64,000 nucleotides of DNA from an uncultured Clostridia bacterium (lineage in GTDB: Bacteria > Bacillota > Clostridia > Oscillospirales > Acutalibacteraceae): NCBI GenBank assembly GCA_947585745.1, contig CANPXF010000011.1, positions 1 through 64,000 of the forward strand, written 5' to 3'. Within the stretch, counting starts at the first letter, position 1, and each line of letters opens with the position of its first letter. The translations under genes were made by a program, and so were the position numbers. The notes beneath the pieces are model-generated. The model did not search any database. It was given only the letters and a program-made list of their open reading frames with translations, and was not told where the DNA came from. This document shows, one piece after another, positions 26,724 through 35,875 of this stretch.

Positions 26724-27746
26724 ATGGAAAAAATTATTACGTTCGCGGTACCTTGCTACAACTCCGCGGAATATATGGACCATTGTATAAACACGCTCCT
26801 TTCTGTAGGAGAGGACGCCGAGATAATTCTTGTCGACGACGGCTCCACAAAGGACAACACCCCTGAAATCTGCGACAGCTACGCTGAAAAATATCCAAAC
26901 ATTATTAAGGTCATACACCAGGAAAACGGCGGTCACGGCGAGGGCGTTAATCAGGGTTTAAAAAACGCGACGGGAACTTATTATAAGGTTGTAGACAGCG
27001 ACGACTGGCTTGATACCGACGCTTTACAGCAGGTTATAGTCAAGCTCAAAGAGCTTGAAAATAAAAATCTTGATATGATGATTTGCAACTACGTTTATGA
27101 GCACGTCGAGGACAACACCACCCACACTATGCACTACAAAAATGTCTTTCCGCAGAACACGGTTTTCTCGTGGGACGATATAAGCGGGTTCAGCATTTCA
27201 CAATGCTTGCTGATGCACTCGGTAATCTACAGAACGCAACTCCTTAAAGACTGCAAGGTACAACTTCCAAAACACACTTTTTATGTTGACAATATTTTCG
27301 TTTATCAGCCTTTACCTTTCGCTAAAAACATATATTATATGGACGTTGATTTGTACCGTTATTTCATCGGCAGAGAGGACCAGAGCGTTAACGAAAAGGT
27401 TATGGCGTCAAGAATCGACCAACAGCTCCGTGTTACAAAGATTATGATTGACTCTCATAAAATTGACGACGTATATAAAATAAGCAAAAAGCTCGGAAAA
27501 TATATGAGAAAATACATAACTATGATGATGACAATTTCCAACATTTTCTGCGAGCTTTGCGAATATCCCGACAAAGACGAAAAACGCAAAGACCTTTGGA
27601 ACTACCTGAAAGACAAAGATAAAAAGCTTTACAACCACGTCAGATTCCATACAATATGGAGCTTTGCAAATATTCAGAACACCCCTGGAAGAAAGCTCGC
27701 CATATCTCTTTACAGAATTGCGAGAAAAATTTATAAATTCAACTAA
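26724..27746 (+). CDS. Family 2 glycosyltransferase
   Basis: A 340-residue GT-A-fold transferase with N-terminal FAVPCYNSAEYMDHCINTLL, LVDDGSTKDN, and the metal-binding VDSDDWLD. No membrane segment, so it acts on a cytoplasmic acceptor, probably in surface polysaccharide or teichoic-acid-like synthesis. The ATG has GGAGGAG four bases upstream. It is monocistronic with its own terminator. The sugar and acceptor are unknown. Confidence 0.9.
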   Translation: MEKIITFAVPCYNSAEYMDHCINTLLSVGEDAEIILVDDGSTKDNTPEICDSYAEKYPNIIKVIHQENGGHGEGVNQGLKNATGTYYKVVDSDDWLDTDALQQVIVKLKELENKNLDMMICNYVYEHVEDNTTHTMHYKNVFPQNTVFSWDDISGFSISQCLLMHSVIYRTQLLKDCKVQLPKHTFYVDNIFVYQPLPFAKNIYYMDVDLYRYFIGREDQSVNEKVMASRIDQQLRVTKIMIDSHKIDDVYKISKKLGKYMRKYITMMMTISNIFCELCEYPDKDEKRKDLWNYLKDKDKKLYNHVRFHTIWSFANIQNTPGRKLAISLYRIARKIYKFN

Positions 27747-27750
27747 GCTT

Positions 27751-27786
27751 AACCCCCTCCGCGTTAACGGCGGGGGTTCTTTATAT
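27751..27786 (+). terminator. Terminator of the glycosyltransferase gene
   Basis: Stem AACCCCC/GGGGGTT plus inner CCG/CGG pairs, followed by CTTTATATACTTTTT. Confidence 0.85.
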
Positions 27787-27802
27787 ACTTTTTAACTTTA
27801 TG

Positions 27803-27831
27803 TTGAATATTACAATTTACCATGCTATAAT
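27803..27831 (+). promoter_or_regulatory. Promoter of leader RNA copy 1
   Basis: TTGAAT (27803-27808) and TATAAT (27826-27831) with a 17-base spacer. The expected start, about 7 bases on, falls at GCCAAA (27838), which is also the first strand of the leader's closing helix. Confidence 0.75.
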
Positions 27832-27837
27832 GATAGT

Positions 27838-28041
27838 GCCAAATAATAATACAATTTAATAATCAATTAATAGTTATGATATGTATAATGTAATTATAAG
27901 CGGGTATTTTATTTTTAAAAATACTGGCTCTATTTATCATTCCGCTTTAGTGGCATTAATTGATATTGTATAATTGTTTGGCGACAATCGGAGCTATGTG
28001 TTTTTGGCGTACGACTTCGGTTGTGCGCTTTTTTATTTTTA
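27838..28041 (+). ncRNA. Structured leader RNA, copy 1 (putative riboswitch/attenuator)
   Basis: Predicted 5' UTR of the LRR gene. The closing helix pairs 27838-27855 with 27965-27982 (GCCAAA/TTTGGC, then AATACAAT region), continued by ATCAATTAAT/ATTAATTGAT (27862-27871 with 27955-27964). Inside are AAGCGG/CCGCTT and a terminal hairpin GTATTTT/AAAATAC. GGCTCT (27926-27931) can pair with GGAGCT (27990-27995) as a pseudoknot. A UUCG terminator (28007-28034) ends it, 24 bases before the ATG. The same layout with different helix sequences occurs at 29731-29902. I do not recognise a known class. Confidence 0.7.
28007..28034 (+). terminator. Leader terminator, copy 1
   Basis: GCGTACGAC-TTCG-GTTGTGCGC with a U6 run lies inside the 5' UTR, upstream of the LRR gene's AAAGGAGG site. 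A terminator in this place implies attenuation of the downstream gene. Confidence 0.85.
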
Positions 28042-28058
28042 TTAAAGGAGGAAACAGT

Positions 28059-29624
28059 ATGAAGTTTCAAGCAAAAAAATCAGTCGGCTTGCTGTTGTCA
28101 TTTTTAATGATTATCAGCTTATTTACGGCTCTGCCATTTACCGCGGGAGCGGTAACATCTGCAATAAGCGGTGATTTTGGGTACGACATTCTTGACGACG
28201 GTACGGCGGAAATTACGTTTTATTACGGAAATGCAACAACCCTCGAAATTCCCAGCACGCTTGACGGATATACTGTTACAAGTATAGGAAGTTCTGCATT
28301 TTCTTATGAAACACTTACAAGCGTAACAATACCTGACAGCGTTACAAGTATAGGTGATTATGCATTTTATGAATGCTCAAGCTTGAAAGATGTAACAATC
28401 CCCAACAGTGTTACAAGTATAGGTGTAAGTGCATTTGGATATTGTTCAAACCTTACAAATGTAAAAATAGGAAATAGAGTTACAAGTATAGGTGATTATG
28501 CATTTTGGGTTTGCGAAAGTCTTACAAGTATAACAATCCCCGACAATGTTACAAGTATAGGTGATAGCGCTTTTAAAGATTGCACAAACCTTACAAACGT
28601 AACAATAGGCAACAGTGTTACAAGTATAGGTGTAAGTGCATTTTATGAATGCACAAGCTTGAAAGATGTAACAATCCCCAACAGTGTTACAAGTATAGGT
28701 GTAAGTGCATTTGGAAAATGCACAAGTCTTACAAGTGTAAAAATGGGCAATAGTGTTACAAGTATAGGTGATTATACATTTTATAATTGTACTAACCTTA
28801 CAAGCATAACAATTCCCGACAGCGTTAAAAATATAGGTGATTATGCATTTTATGAATGCATAAGTCTTACAAGTGTAAAAATAGGCAACAGTGTTACAAG
28901 TATAGGTCTTGTCGCGTTTAAAGATTGCGCAAGCCTTACAAGTGTAACAATAGGCAACAGTGTTACAAGTATAGGAGATTGGGCATTTGAAAATTGCACA
29001 AGTCTTAAAAACGTAACAATTCCGAGTAGCGTTACGAAAATAGATTTTGAAGCGTTTGGATATTATAATGATAAAAATGATAAATACTATAAAGTAAAAA
29101 ACTTTACTATTACGGGCTTCAGCGGTACAGAGGCTGAAAAATACGCAAAGGAAAACGAATTTAAATTTATAAATATAGGAACAGACATCAAACTCAAAAA
29201 ATCCTCCGCTACTGTTTATGTAAAAGGAACGGCGCAAATCAAAGCGACAGTTAAAAACGGCAAAGGAAAAACGACCTATAAAACAAGCAATAAAAAGGTT
29301 GCAAAGGTAAATTCAAGCGGAAAGGTAACAGGCGTTAAGAAGGGCACGGCAACAATTACCGTAACAAACAACGGCGCGTCAAGGAAGTTTAAAGTTACAG
29401 TTAAAAACCCGAAGCTGAACAAGAGCAAATTAACTATTAAAAAAGGAAAATCCTTTAAATTAAGTATTAAAGGAAAGGTTGGAAAGCCTAATTTTACCTC
29501 AAGCGACAAAAAGGTCGCGACCGTCAGCAAAAAGGGTAACATTAAAGCCAAGAAGAAGGGTAAAGCCACAATCACCGTAAAGACAAACGGTATGAAGCTT
29601 AAATGCAAAATTACGGTTAAATAA
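28059..29624 (+). CDS. Secreted BspA-type LRR protein with Big_2-like domains
   Basis: A 521-residue protein with a signal peptide ending near PFTAGAV and twelve nearly uniform 23-residue LRR_5 repeats (VTSIGDYAFYECSSLKDVTI pattern, about residues 70-350). The family tail AEKYAKENEFKFI follows, then two Big_2-like Ig domains (KKVAKVNSSGKVTGVKKGTA; KKVATVSKKGNIKAKKKGKA). It is exported and probably wall-associated through the basic Big domains. The ATG has AAAGGAGG seven bases upstream. Expression is probably controlled by the leader RNA. The 69-bp DNA repeats invite recombination. Confidence 0.9.
   Translation: MKFQAKKSVGLLLSFLMIISLFTALPFTAGAVTSAISGDFGYDILDDGTAEITFYYGNATTLEIPSTLDGYTVTSIGSSAFSYETLTSVTIPDSVTSIGDYAFYECSSLKDVTIPNSVTSIGVSAFGYCSNLTNVKIGNRVTSIGDYAFWVCESLTSITIPDNVTSIGDSAFKDCTNLTNVTIGNSVTSIGVSAFYECTSLKDVTIPNSVTSIGVSAFGKCTSLTSVKMGNSVTSIGDYTFYNCTNLTSITIPDSVKNIGDYAFYECISLTSVKIGNSVTSIGLVAFKDCASLTSVTIGNSVTSIGDWAFENCTSLKNVTIPSSVTKIDFEAFGYYNDKNDKYYKVKNFTITGFSGTEAEKYAKENEFKFINIGTDIKLKKSSATVYVKGTAQIKATVKNGKGKTTYKTSNKKVAKVNSSGKVTGVKKGTATITVTNNGASRKFKVTVKNPKLNKSKLTIKKGKSFKLSIKGKVGKPNFTSSDKKVATVSKKGNIKAKKKGKATITVKTNGMKLKCKITVK
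28270..29040 (+). repeat. Tandem 69-bp coding repeats in the LRR gene
   Basis: Units beginning GTTACAAGTATAGGTG recur about every 69 bases, eleven to twelve times. Sequence is near-identical at many positions, including synonymous ones, indicating recent expansion or conversion. Confidence 0.85.
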
Positions 29625-29636
29625 ATTATGAAAGCA

Positions 29637-29676
29637 AGCACCCTGAATGTCATAGACATTCAAGGTGCTTTTTTAG
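29637..29676 (+). terminator. Terminator of the LRR gene
   Basis: Long stem AGCACC.TGAATGTC/GACATTCA.GGTGCT with one mismatch and a TTTTTT run. Confidence 0.9.
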
Positions 29677-29695
29677 TTATAATGAAATATTTTTC

Positions 29696-29724
29696 TTGAT
29701 TCGCATATTAATATATGATATACT
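29696..29724 (+). promoter_or_regulatory. Promoter of leader RNA copy 2
   Basis: TTGATT (29696-29701) and TATACT (29719-29724) with a 17-base spacer. The expected start falls at GCCAAA (29731), as in copy 1. Confidence 0.75.
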
Positions 29725-29730
29725 ATTTTT

Positions 29731-29902
29731 GCCAAACAAATCTGAATAATTTTACTGTTTTTACATAACGTAAGTTTGTATTTTATGATAAAAATACAAG
29801 CTCTTTATTTGCATACTTGCGTTATGTTAATTACAGATTTGTTTGGCGACAATCGGAGCTATGTGTTTTTGGCGTACGACTTCGGTTGTACGCTTTTTTA
29901 TT
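29731..29902 (+). ncRNA. Structured leader RNA, copy 2 (putative riboswitch/attenuator)
   Basis: Closing helix 29731-29744 with 29834-29847 is 14 perfect base pairs (GCCAAACAAATCTG and its complement). A second helix pairs 29763-29775 with 29815-29827, and a hairpin GTATTTT/AAAATAC (29778-29784 with 29791-29797) sits inside it. AGCTCT (29799-29804) can pair with GGAGCT (29855-29860). The 3' part from TTTGGCGACAATCGGAGC to the terminator is almost identical to copy 1, while the helices differ but still pair. It precedes the formyltransferase gene by 19 bases. Confidence 0.7.
29872..29899 (+). terminator. Leader terminator, copy 2
   Basis: GCGTACGAC-TTCG-GTTGTACGC and a TTTTTT run, differing from copy 1 by one base that turns a G-U pair into A-U. 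It lies upstream of the formyltransferase ribosome binding site. Confidence 0.85.
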
Positions 29903-29920
29903 TTTATGGGGAGAAAGAAA

Positions 29921-30637
29921 ATGAACCGCAAACAAAAAATTATCGTACTTACATACAACGTTCCGCATAGAAAAACCTATGACGTATTGTGCCTGCTTAA
30001 ATCAAGAGGATATGAAAATGTTCATATTTACGCAAAACCTATGCACTATAAAAAGAAAAAATATCCTTTAATTTGCCACCGCCCCGATATGCCGTATAAC
30101 ATACCTCCAAAGCAAATTTGTACTGCCTTTGATTATGAATATCAGGAAATATCCGAATACGATGACAAAAAGCTTGACAAGAACGGAATATATCTTATAT
30201 GCGGAGCAGGTATTCTGCCCGATGATTTTATAAGCAACAGAACAATAATTAATGCTCATCCGGGATATATTCCCAATTGCCGTGGGTTAGACGCTTTAAA
30301 ATGGGCAATTTGGGACGGCGAGCCTATAGGCGTAACCGCCCACTTAATCGGAGATGAGGTTGACGCGGGAATTGTTTTGATTAGAAAAACTATTAATGTA
30401 TCCGAATATGATACCTTTCACTCGGTTGCAACCAAGGTTTACGAAAGTGAAATATCCGCCCTCGTTGACGCGGTTGAAGAGGTTTGCGAGGGAAGAACTC
30501 TCGGAGTTTTTCACGGTAATAATTTTGAGGTGCATAAAAGAATGCCTGAATATTTAGAAAAAGACTTGTTCAAAAAATTTGAACAGTATAAAAAAAGAAA
30601 TACCGATACAAAAATACTGAAAGGAGATAAAAAATGA
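29921..30637 (+). CDS. Formyltransferase family protein, probably sugar N-formyltransferase
   Basis: A 238-residue protein with the formyl_trans_N core: INAHPGYIPNCRG (catalytic Asn and His) and GVTAHLIGDEVDAGIVL (catalytic Asp). It would transfer a formyl group from 10-formyltetrahydrofolate to an amine. It is neither Fmt-length nor a good PurN match, and the nearby glycosyltransferase favours a surface amino-sugar substrate; that is inference. The ATG has GGGGAG upstream, directly after the leader terminator's U tract. Overlaps the next gene by four bases. Confidence 0.8.
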   Translation: MNRKQKIIVLTYNVPHRKTYDVLCLLKSRGYENVHIYAKPMHYKKKKYPLICHRPDMPYNIPPKQICTAFDYEYQEISEYDDKKLDKNGIYLICGAGILPDDFISNRTIINAHPGYIPNCRGLDALKWAIWDGEPIGVTAHLIGDEVDAGIVLIRKTINVSEYDTFHSVATKVYESEISALVDAVEEVCEGRTLGVFHGNNFEVHKRMPEYLEKDLFKKFEQYKKRNTDTKILKGDKK

Positions 30638-30909
30638 GTTATAATATGAAAGGCGTCTACCCTAACTGGAACTTTGAACTGCACGGAACCTCTACAATTG
30701 AAAATCCGATTGATAACACTTTAATAAAAGTAGAAAAAAACGATAAGAAGCTTTTAAATAATTTGACGGACCATAAATATTGCGTAATAGTTACAGATAA
30801 AGGCGTATTGCCAGAAAATAAAAACATAATGGAATATAATTTCTTTTTATATTCGGATAATATTAATAGCGAATATAAAAGAATTAAAAGCAAAATAGAG
30901 GAAATTTAA
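30634..30909 (+). CDS. Small unknown protein paired with the formyltransferase
   Basis: A 91-residue soluble acidic/basic protein (MSYNMKGVYPNWNFELHGTS, then HKYCVIVTDKGVLPENKNI). No signal peptide, membrane segment or known motif. AAAGGAG precedes its ATG, which overlaps the formyltransferase stop (ATGA), so it is probably needed with it. Family not recognised. Confidence 0.6.
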   Translation: MSYNMKGVYPNWNFELHGTSTIENPIDNTLIKVEKNDKKLLNNLTDHKYCVIVTDKGVLPENKNIMEYNFFLYSDNINSEYKRIKSKIEEI

Positions 30910-30962
30910 ATACTTAAATTGTATCTGAAATAAGATGTGCGGGTATTATTGGAGGATATGAA

Positions 30963-31001
30963 TTGACAAAAATAAATTCATTGTCCGACGCTGAGAGATA
31001 A
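30963..31001 (+). other. Twelve-codon ORF with a good RBS, doubtful
   Basis: GGAGG lies seven bases before TTG in a frame reading TKINSLSDAER then stop. It may be the start of a gene truncated when the tuf terminator region was joined, or chance. Confidence 0.2.
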
Positions 31002-31003
31002 AA

Positions 31004-31035
31004 AAAAGACCGAAAGCAAATGCTTTCGGTCTTTT
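31004..31035 (-). terminator. Terminator of tuf
   Basis: Fifteen-base-pair stem AAAAGACCGAAAGCA/TGCTTTCGGTCTTTT with a two-base AA gap as loop, followed by a U run on the reverse strand. Confidence 0.9.
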
Positions 31036-31047
31036 ATGTGATTTTAA

Positions 31048-32256
31048 TTATTCGTTGATAGCGATAACTGCGCCTGAACCTACTGTTCTACCGCCTTCAC
31101 GGATAGCGAAACGAAGACCAACTTCGATAGCGATAGGAGTGATAAGCTCAACGTCCATTTCTACGTTATCACCGGGCATACACATCTCTGTTCCCTCGGG
31201 AAGAGTGATTGTACCTGTAACGTCAGTTGTTCTGAAATAGAACTGGGGACGATAGTTGTTAAAGAACGGTGTATGACGGCCACCCTCGTCCTTAGTAAGA
31301 ACGTAAACCTGACCGCGGAACTTTGTGTGAGGATTGATAGAACCGGGCTTAGCAAGAACCTGTCCTCTTTCAATCTCTGTTCTCTGAACACCACGGAGGA
31401 GCGCGCCTACGTTGTCGCCTGCCTCTGCATAGTCAAGAGTCTTTCTGAACATCTCAAGACCTGTAACAACAACCTTACGTCTTTCCTCTGTAAGACCAAC
31501 GATTTCAACCTCGTCGTTAGTGTTAATCTTTCCTCTTTCAACTCTACCTGTAGCAACAGTACCACGACCTGTGATAGTGAATACGTCCTCAACAGGCATA
31601 ATGAAAGGAAGGTCAGACTTTCTTTCAGGAGTAGGAATATACTCGTCTACAGCGTCCATAAGCTTGTGGATGCACTCATACTCAGGAGCGTTAGGGTCGG
31701 TAGATGTGCACTGAAGCGCAACATAAGCAGAACCGGGGATGATAGGCGTATCGTCGCCGGGGAACTCATACTCGTTAAGAATATCTCTGATTTCCATCTC
31801 TACGAGCTCAAGAAGCTCGGGGTCATCAACCTGGTCAGTCTTGTTCATAAATACAACAATGTAAGGAACACCAACCTGACGTGAAAGAAGAATATGCTCT
31901 CTTGTCTGAGGCATAGGACCGTCAGCTGCGGAAACAACGAGGATAGCGCCGTCCATCTGAGCAGCACCTGTAATCATATTCTTAACGTAGTCAGCATGTC
32001 CGGGGCAGTCAACGTGAGCATAGTGACGCTTTTCTGTCTGATACTCAACGTGAGCTGTGTTGATTGTGATACCACGCTCTCTCTCTTCGGGAGCCTTATC
32101 AATGTTAGCATAATCAACGAAGTCGGCAGCAGATGCGTCTGTAAGACTGAGCACCTTTGTGATAGCAGCCGTGAGGGTTGTCTTACCATGGTCAACGTGA
32201 CCGATGGTACCAATGTTTACATGCGGTTTATTTCTTTCAAATTTCTCTCTTGCCAT
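31048..32256 (-). CDS. tuf: Elongation factor Tu
   Basis: A 402-residue translational GTPase with G1 [11 protein letters not shown]2 [12 protein letters not shown]3 DCPGHADY and G4 NKTD. The last has Thr where NKCD is common, which keeps the NKxD pattern. It delivers aminoacyl-tRNA to the ribosome. GGAGG precedes the ATG. It follows fusA but has its own promoter (32295-32323) and terminator. Confidence 0.98.
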   Translation of the reverse strand: MAREKFERNKPHVNIGTIGHVDHGKTTLTAAITKVLSLTDASAADFVDYANIDKAPEERERGITINTAHVEYQTEKRHYAHVDCPGHADYVKNMITGAAQMDGAILVVSAADGPMPQTREHILLSRQVGVPYIVVFMNKTDQVDDPELLELVEMEIRDILNEYEFPGDDTPIIPGSAYVALQCTSTDPNAPEYECIHKLMDAVDEYIPTPERKSDLPFIMPVEDVFTITGRGTVATGRVERGKINTNDEVEIVGLTEERRKVVVTGLEMFRKTLDYAEAGDNVGALLRGVQRTEIERGQVLAKPGSINPHTKFRGQVYVLTKDEGGRHTPFFNNYRPQFYFRTTDVTGTITLPEGTEMCMPGDNVEMDVELITPIAIEVGLRFAIREGGRTVGSGAVIAINE

Positions 32257-32294
32257 TTGAAAAAATCCTCCTTTAAATTAAATTTTACATAGCT

Positions 32295-32323
32295 ATTTTA
32301 GCAATTAATTGGAAAAATTGCAA
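32295..32323 (-). promoter_or_regulatory. Internal promoter of tuf
   Basis: On the reverse strand TTGCAA (32318-32323) and TAAAAT (32295-32300) with a 17-base spacer, between fusA and tuf. Confidence 0.65.
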
Positions 32324-32338
32324 TAGTTTTTTTAATGT

Positions 32339-34432
32339 TTAGTCATTCTTTGCCTTTTCAGACATAATTTTTTCAGCGATACTTCTCGGAACTTCTGCGT
32401 ATGTGTCGGGTTCCATTACATACTGACCTCTGCCCTGTGTGATAGAACGCATATCAGTAGCGTAACCGAACATCTCCGAAAGCGGAACCTGCGCGGTAAT
32501 TCTGTCCGTGCCGTTTTCTGACTCCGTACCCTGTACCATACCGCGGCGGCTGTTAAGGTCGCCGATAACGCCTCCCATATACTCATCGGGAACAGTAACA
32601 GAAACCTTCATAAGGGGTTCCAAAAGAACAGGGTCGGCTTTCTTCATAGCGTCCTTAAACGCCATAGAGCCCGCAATCTTAAACGCCATTTCAGACGAAT
32701 CGACCTCGTGATAAGAACCGTCGTAAAGCTCTACTCTACAGTCAACTACATTGTATCCTGCGACAACACCGCTCTGCATAGCGCCCTGAATACCCTGGTC
32801 AACAGCGGGAATATATTCCTTGGGAATAGCACCGCCGACAACCTTGTTCTCGAACACATATCCCTCTCCGGGATTCGGGAATACATTAATCTTAACGTGA
32901 CCGTACTGACCCTTACCGCCTGACTGACGTGCATATTTGCAGTCTACGGAAGCCTCTTTGCGGATAGTTTCCTTATAAGCAACCTGGGGTTTACCGATAT
33001 TAGCCTCAACCTTGAACTCACGAAGAAGTCTGTCTACGATAATTTCAAGGTGTAGCTCTCCCATACCTGCTATAATAGTCTGACCTGTTTCTTCGTCTGT
33101 ATAAGCCTTAAATGTCGGGTCCTCTTCGGCGAGCTTCGCAAGAGCGATACCCATTTTTTCCTGACCCGCCTTTGTTTTAGGCTCAATGGCTACGCGGATA
33201 ACGGGGTCCGGAAACTCCATAGACTCAAGAATTACAGGATGGTCTTCATCGCAGAGAGTATCTCCTGTTGTAGTGTTTTTAAGACCAACGGCAGCGGCAA
33301 TATCGCCTGAATATACAATATCAAGGTCTTTTCTGTCGTTTGCGTGCATTTGAAGAATACGTCCGACTCTTTCACGGTTTCCTTTAACAGAGTTGTAAAC
33401 CGCGGAACCCTTAGCGAGTGTACCCGAGTAAACTCTGAAGAAACAAAGCTTACCTACGAACGGGTCGGTAGCAATCTTAAATGCTAAAGCCGAGAACGGC
33501 TCGCTGTCGGAGGAAGGTCTTTCAACCTCCTCGTTGGTTTCGGGGTCGATACCCTTAATCGCGGGAACGTCTACGGGAGACGGCATATAATCTACAATTG
33601 CGTCGAGAAGCTTCTGAACTCCCTTGTTACGGTAGGAAGTACCGCAGGTTACGGGAACCATTGTATTCTCGATTGTGCATTTACGGATTGTAGCCTTAAT
33701 TTCTTCCTCTGTAAGCTCCTCGCCCGAGAAATACTTTTCCATAAGAGCCTCGTCCTGCTCCGCAACAGCCTCGATAAGCTCATCATGGTATTTCTGCGCT
33801 AACTCCTTCATATCCTCGGGAATATCCTCTTCTCTCATATCCTTGCCGAGGTCGTCATAATAAACCTCAGCCTTCATAGATACGAGGTCGATAATTCCCT
33901 TGAAGGTATCTTCTACACCGATAGGAAGCTGAATAGGAACAGCGTTACACTTTAATCTGTCCTTCATCATCTGAACAACTCTGTAGAAATCGGCGCCCAT
34001 AATGTCCATTTTATTTACATAGACCATTCTCGGAACGCCGTAGTTATCAGCCTGACGCCATACCGTTTCCGACTGAGGCTCAACGCCTCCCTTAGCGCAG
34101 AGAACTGTTACAGAGCCGTCAAGTACGCGGAGTGAACGCTCAACCTCAACTGTGAAGTCAACGTGTCCCGGTGTATCAATGATGTTAATTCTTACATCGT
34201 TTTTCTTACTGTCTTTCCAGAAACAAGTTGTAGCAGCGGAGGTAATTGTAATACCTCTCTCCTGCTCCTGTACCATCCAGTCCATCGTAGCTCCGCCGTC
34301 GTGGGTTTCGCCGATTTTATGGTTGATACCTGTGTAGAACAGGATTCTTTCTGTCGTTGTTGTTTTACCGGCGTCTATGTGAGCCATAATGCCGATGTTT
34401 CTGGTTTGTTCGAGTGATACTTGTCTTGACAT
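32339..34432 (-). CDS. fusA: Elongation factor G
   Basis: A 697-residue GTPase that drives ribosomal translocation. Motifs [34 protein letters not shown] and NKMD, and the C-terminal domains IV-V ([22 protein letters not shown], [18 protein letters not shown]). The start is the ATG giving MSRQVSLEQ, since GAGGAGG lies seven bases upstream. Follows rpsG by 33 bases. Confidence 0.98.
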   Translation of the reverse strand: MSRQVSLEQTRNIGIMAHIDAGKTTTTERILFYTGINHKIGETHDGGATMDWMVQEQERGITITSAATTCFWKDSKKNDVRINIIDTPGHVDFTVEVERSLRVLDGSVTVLCAKGGVEPQSETVWRQADNYGVPRMVYVNKMDIMGADFYRVVQMMKDRLKCNAVPIQLPIGVEDTFKGIIDLVSMKAEVYYDDLGKDMREEDIPEDMKELAQKYHDELIEAVAEQDEALMEKYFSGEELTEEEIKATIRKCTIENTMVPVTCGTSYRNKGVQKLLDAIVDYMPSPVDVPAIKGIDPETNEEVERPSSDSEPFSALAFKIATDPFVGKLCFFRVYSGTLAKGSAVYNSVKGNRERVGRILQMHANDRKDLDIVYSGDIAAAVGLKNTTTGDTLCDEDHPVILESMEFPDPVIRVAIEPKTKAGQEKMGIALAKLAEEDPTFKAYTDEETGQTIIAGMGELHLEIIVDRLLREFKVEANIGKPQVAYKETIRKEASVDCKYARQSGGKGQYGHVKINVFPNPGEGYVFENKVVGGAIPKEYIPAVDQGIQGAMQSGVVAGYNVVDCRVELYDGSYHEVDSSEMAFKIAGSMAFKDAMKKADPVLLEPLMKVSVTVPDEYMGGVIGDLNSRRGMVQGTESENGTDRITAQVPLSEMFGYATDMRSITQGRGQYVMEPDTYAEVPRSIAEKIMSEKAKND

Positions 34433-34465
34433 AAAATATCCTCCTCTCAAATTACCTTTTTTACA

Positions 34466-34936
34466 TTACCATCTGTAATGCGCGAAAGCCTTGTTAGCTT
34501 CAGCCATCTTGTGAGTGTCCTCACGCTTTTTAAACGCTGAACCCGTGCTGTTAACAGCGTCTAAAATCTCGCCTGCAAGTCTTTCTTTCATAGTTTTCTC
34601 GCTGCGGGTTCTCGAATAGGTTGTAATCCAGCGCAGACCGAGCGTCTGACGTCTTGCGGGACGAACCTCAATCGGAACCTGATAAGTAGCGCCGCCGACA
34701 CGGCGGGCCTTTACCTCGAGTACAGGCATTACGTTTTCCATAGCCTGCTCAAAAACCTCTAACGGGTCTTTGCCTGTCTTTTCAGCAACAATATCAAATG
34801 CTCCGTAAACGATTTTCTGAGCAACGCCCTTTTTACCGTCGAGCATAATGTTGTTGATAAGACGAGTTACTAATTTTGAGTTATAAAGCGGATCAGGTAA
34901 TACATCTCGCTTTGCAATAGAACCTCTTCTTGGCAC
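34466..34936 (-). CDS. rpsG: Ribosomal protein S7
   Basis: 156 residues, the normal S7 length, beginning M(V)[15 protein letters not shown] with a GTG start and AGGAGG seven bases upstream. Contains [20 protein letters not shown]. Binds 16S rRNA in the small-subunit head. Second gene of the str operon. Confidence 0.97.
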   Translation of the reverse strand: MPRRGSIAKRDVLPDPLYNSKLVTRLINNIMLDGKKGVAQKIVYGAFDIVAEKTGKDPLEVFEQAMENVMPVLEVKARRVGGATYQVPIEVRPARRQTLGLRWITTYSRTRSEKTMKERLAGEILDAVNSTGSAFKKREDTHKMAEANKAFAHYRW

Positions 34937-35083
34937 TTTGCTTCCCTCCTTCACAATAATTGAGATATCATAGGTACTCGAAAGCGACAAACTCCCGTAT
35001 GCCAACAAGACATTCTAAAAATATATGAACATCTTGTATAGCTATACAAGTTTAATTTTACTTAAACGGTCGTTGTCATTTCC

Positions 35084-35506
35084 TTACTTTTTACCTGCTT
35101 TTGGGCGCTTTGCGCCATACTTGGAACGAGCCTGCATACGTCCTGAAACACCCTGAGCATCAAGCGTGCCTCGGATAATATGATAACGTACACCAGGTAA
35201 GTCCTTAACACGGCCGCCTCTTATAAGAACAACGGAGTGCTCCTGAAGATTGTGACCTACGCCGGGGATATAGGAACTGACCTCGATACCGTTTGAAAGT
35301 CTTACTCTGGCAATTTTTCTAAGCGCAGAGTTAGGCTTTTTAGGGGTAGCTGTCTTAACGGCAGTACAAACGCCTCTTTTCTGGGGCGAGCTCTGGTCGA
35401 TAGCTCGACGCTTCTGCGAGTTCCAACCCTTTAAAAGAGCAGGCGCCTTTGCCTTTTTCTCAGTTACCTGTCTGCCCTTGCGAACAAGCTGGTTAAATGT
35501 AGGCAT
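35084..35506 (-). CDS. rpsL: Ribosomal protein S12
   Basis: A 140-residue decoding-centre protein, with [20 protein letters not shown] and [17 protein letters not shown] intact, including the lysine positions altered in streptomycin resistance (wild type here). First gene of the str operon, with a strong promoter upstream and AGGAGGAG before the ATG. Confidence 0.98.
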   Translation of the reverse strand: MPTFNQLVRKGRQVTEKKAKAPALLKGWNSQKRRAIDQSSPQKRGVCTAVKTATPKKPNSALRKIARVRLSNGIEVSSYIPGVGHNLQEHSVVLIRGGRVKDLPGVRYHIIRGTLDAQGVSGRMQARSKYGAKRPKAGKK

Positions 35507-35701
35507 ATTTCTCCTCCTTCTTTATAAATTTTTATTTTAACGGTTGTTTTTAAAACTTAAACCGAAAAATAAACAATGTTAATATGCACAATAAAATGTA
35601 GATTTTATCGGGCATTTCGGATGTTTTGGATAGTTTTTTTACGCACTACCGCACAATATCCGACAATAAGTTATTTTATCAAAACAGGGTGAATTTGTCA
35701 A
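35507..35701 (-). promoter_or_regulatory. str operon promoter and long 5' leader
   Basis: On the reverse strand TTGACA (35696-35701) and TAAAAT (35673-35678) have a 17-base spacer. About 160 bases separate the predicted start from rpsL. No ORF or clear terminator is visible in this leader; such leaders often carry autoregulatory sites. Confidence 0.7.
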
Positions 35702-35775
35702 GAGTTTTATTTAAGTGATTTTTGATAAATAATATGTATTAATAAACAAGAAAATAAAACGGCAAAATACTTTCT

Positions 35776-35823
35776 CCCGACAGAATTTTACCGACCTCAA
35801 AAAGAGCGTTAAAATCTATCGGG
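35776..35823 (-). terminator. Terminator-like hairpin after the 142-residue protein gene
   Basis: CCCGACAGAATTTTA pairs with TAAAATCTATCGGG across a 20-base loop. It lies 50 bases past the upstream gene's stop. Confidence 0.5.
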
Positions 35824-35875
35824 ATTAATGCTGATTTATACTGTTTTTTGACCGAGCTTCTTAGTTAATTACAGC

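Noticed and set aside
27960..28058. Upstream coding extension of the LRR protein, and the similar one before the formyltransferase
   Set aside because: Both extensions are the translated leader RNA and terminator; the real starts have good RBSs downstream.
28446..29237. 263-codon reverse-strand ORF full of Cys/Tyr/Thr repeats
   Set aside because: It is antisense to the LRR repeats and mirrors their 69-bp periodicity. The sense frame has a signal peptide, RBS and known domains.
29731..29847. Possible MITE, because of long inverted repeats around the leader
   Set aside because: The arms differ between the two copies while staying complementary, there is no target-site duplication, and the promoter start coincides with the helix. 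RNA structure explains it better.
31273..32292. Forward-strand ORFs opposite tuf
   Set aside because: They are antisense to a highly expressed, codon-biased gene and show no domains or RBS.
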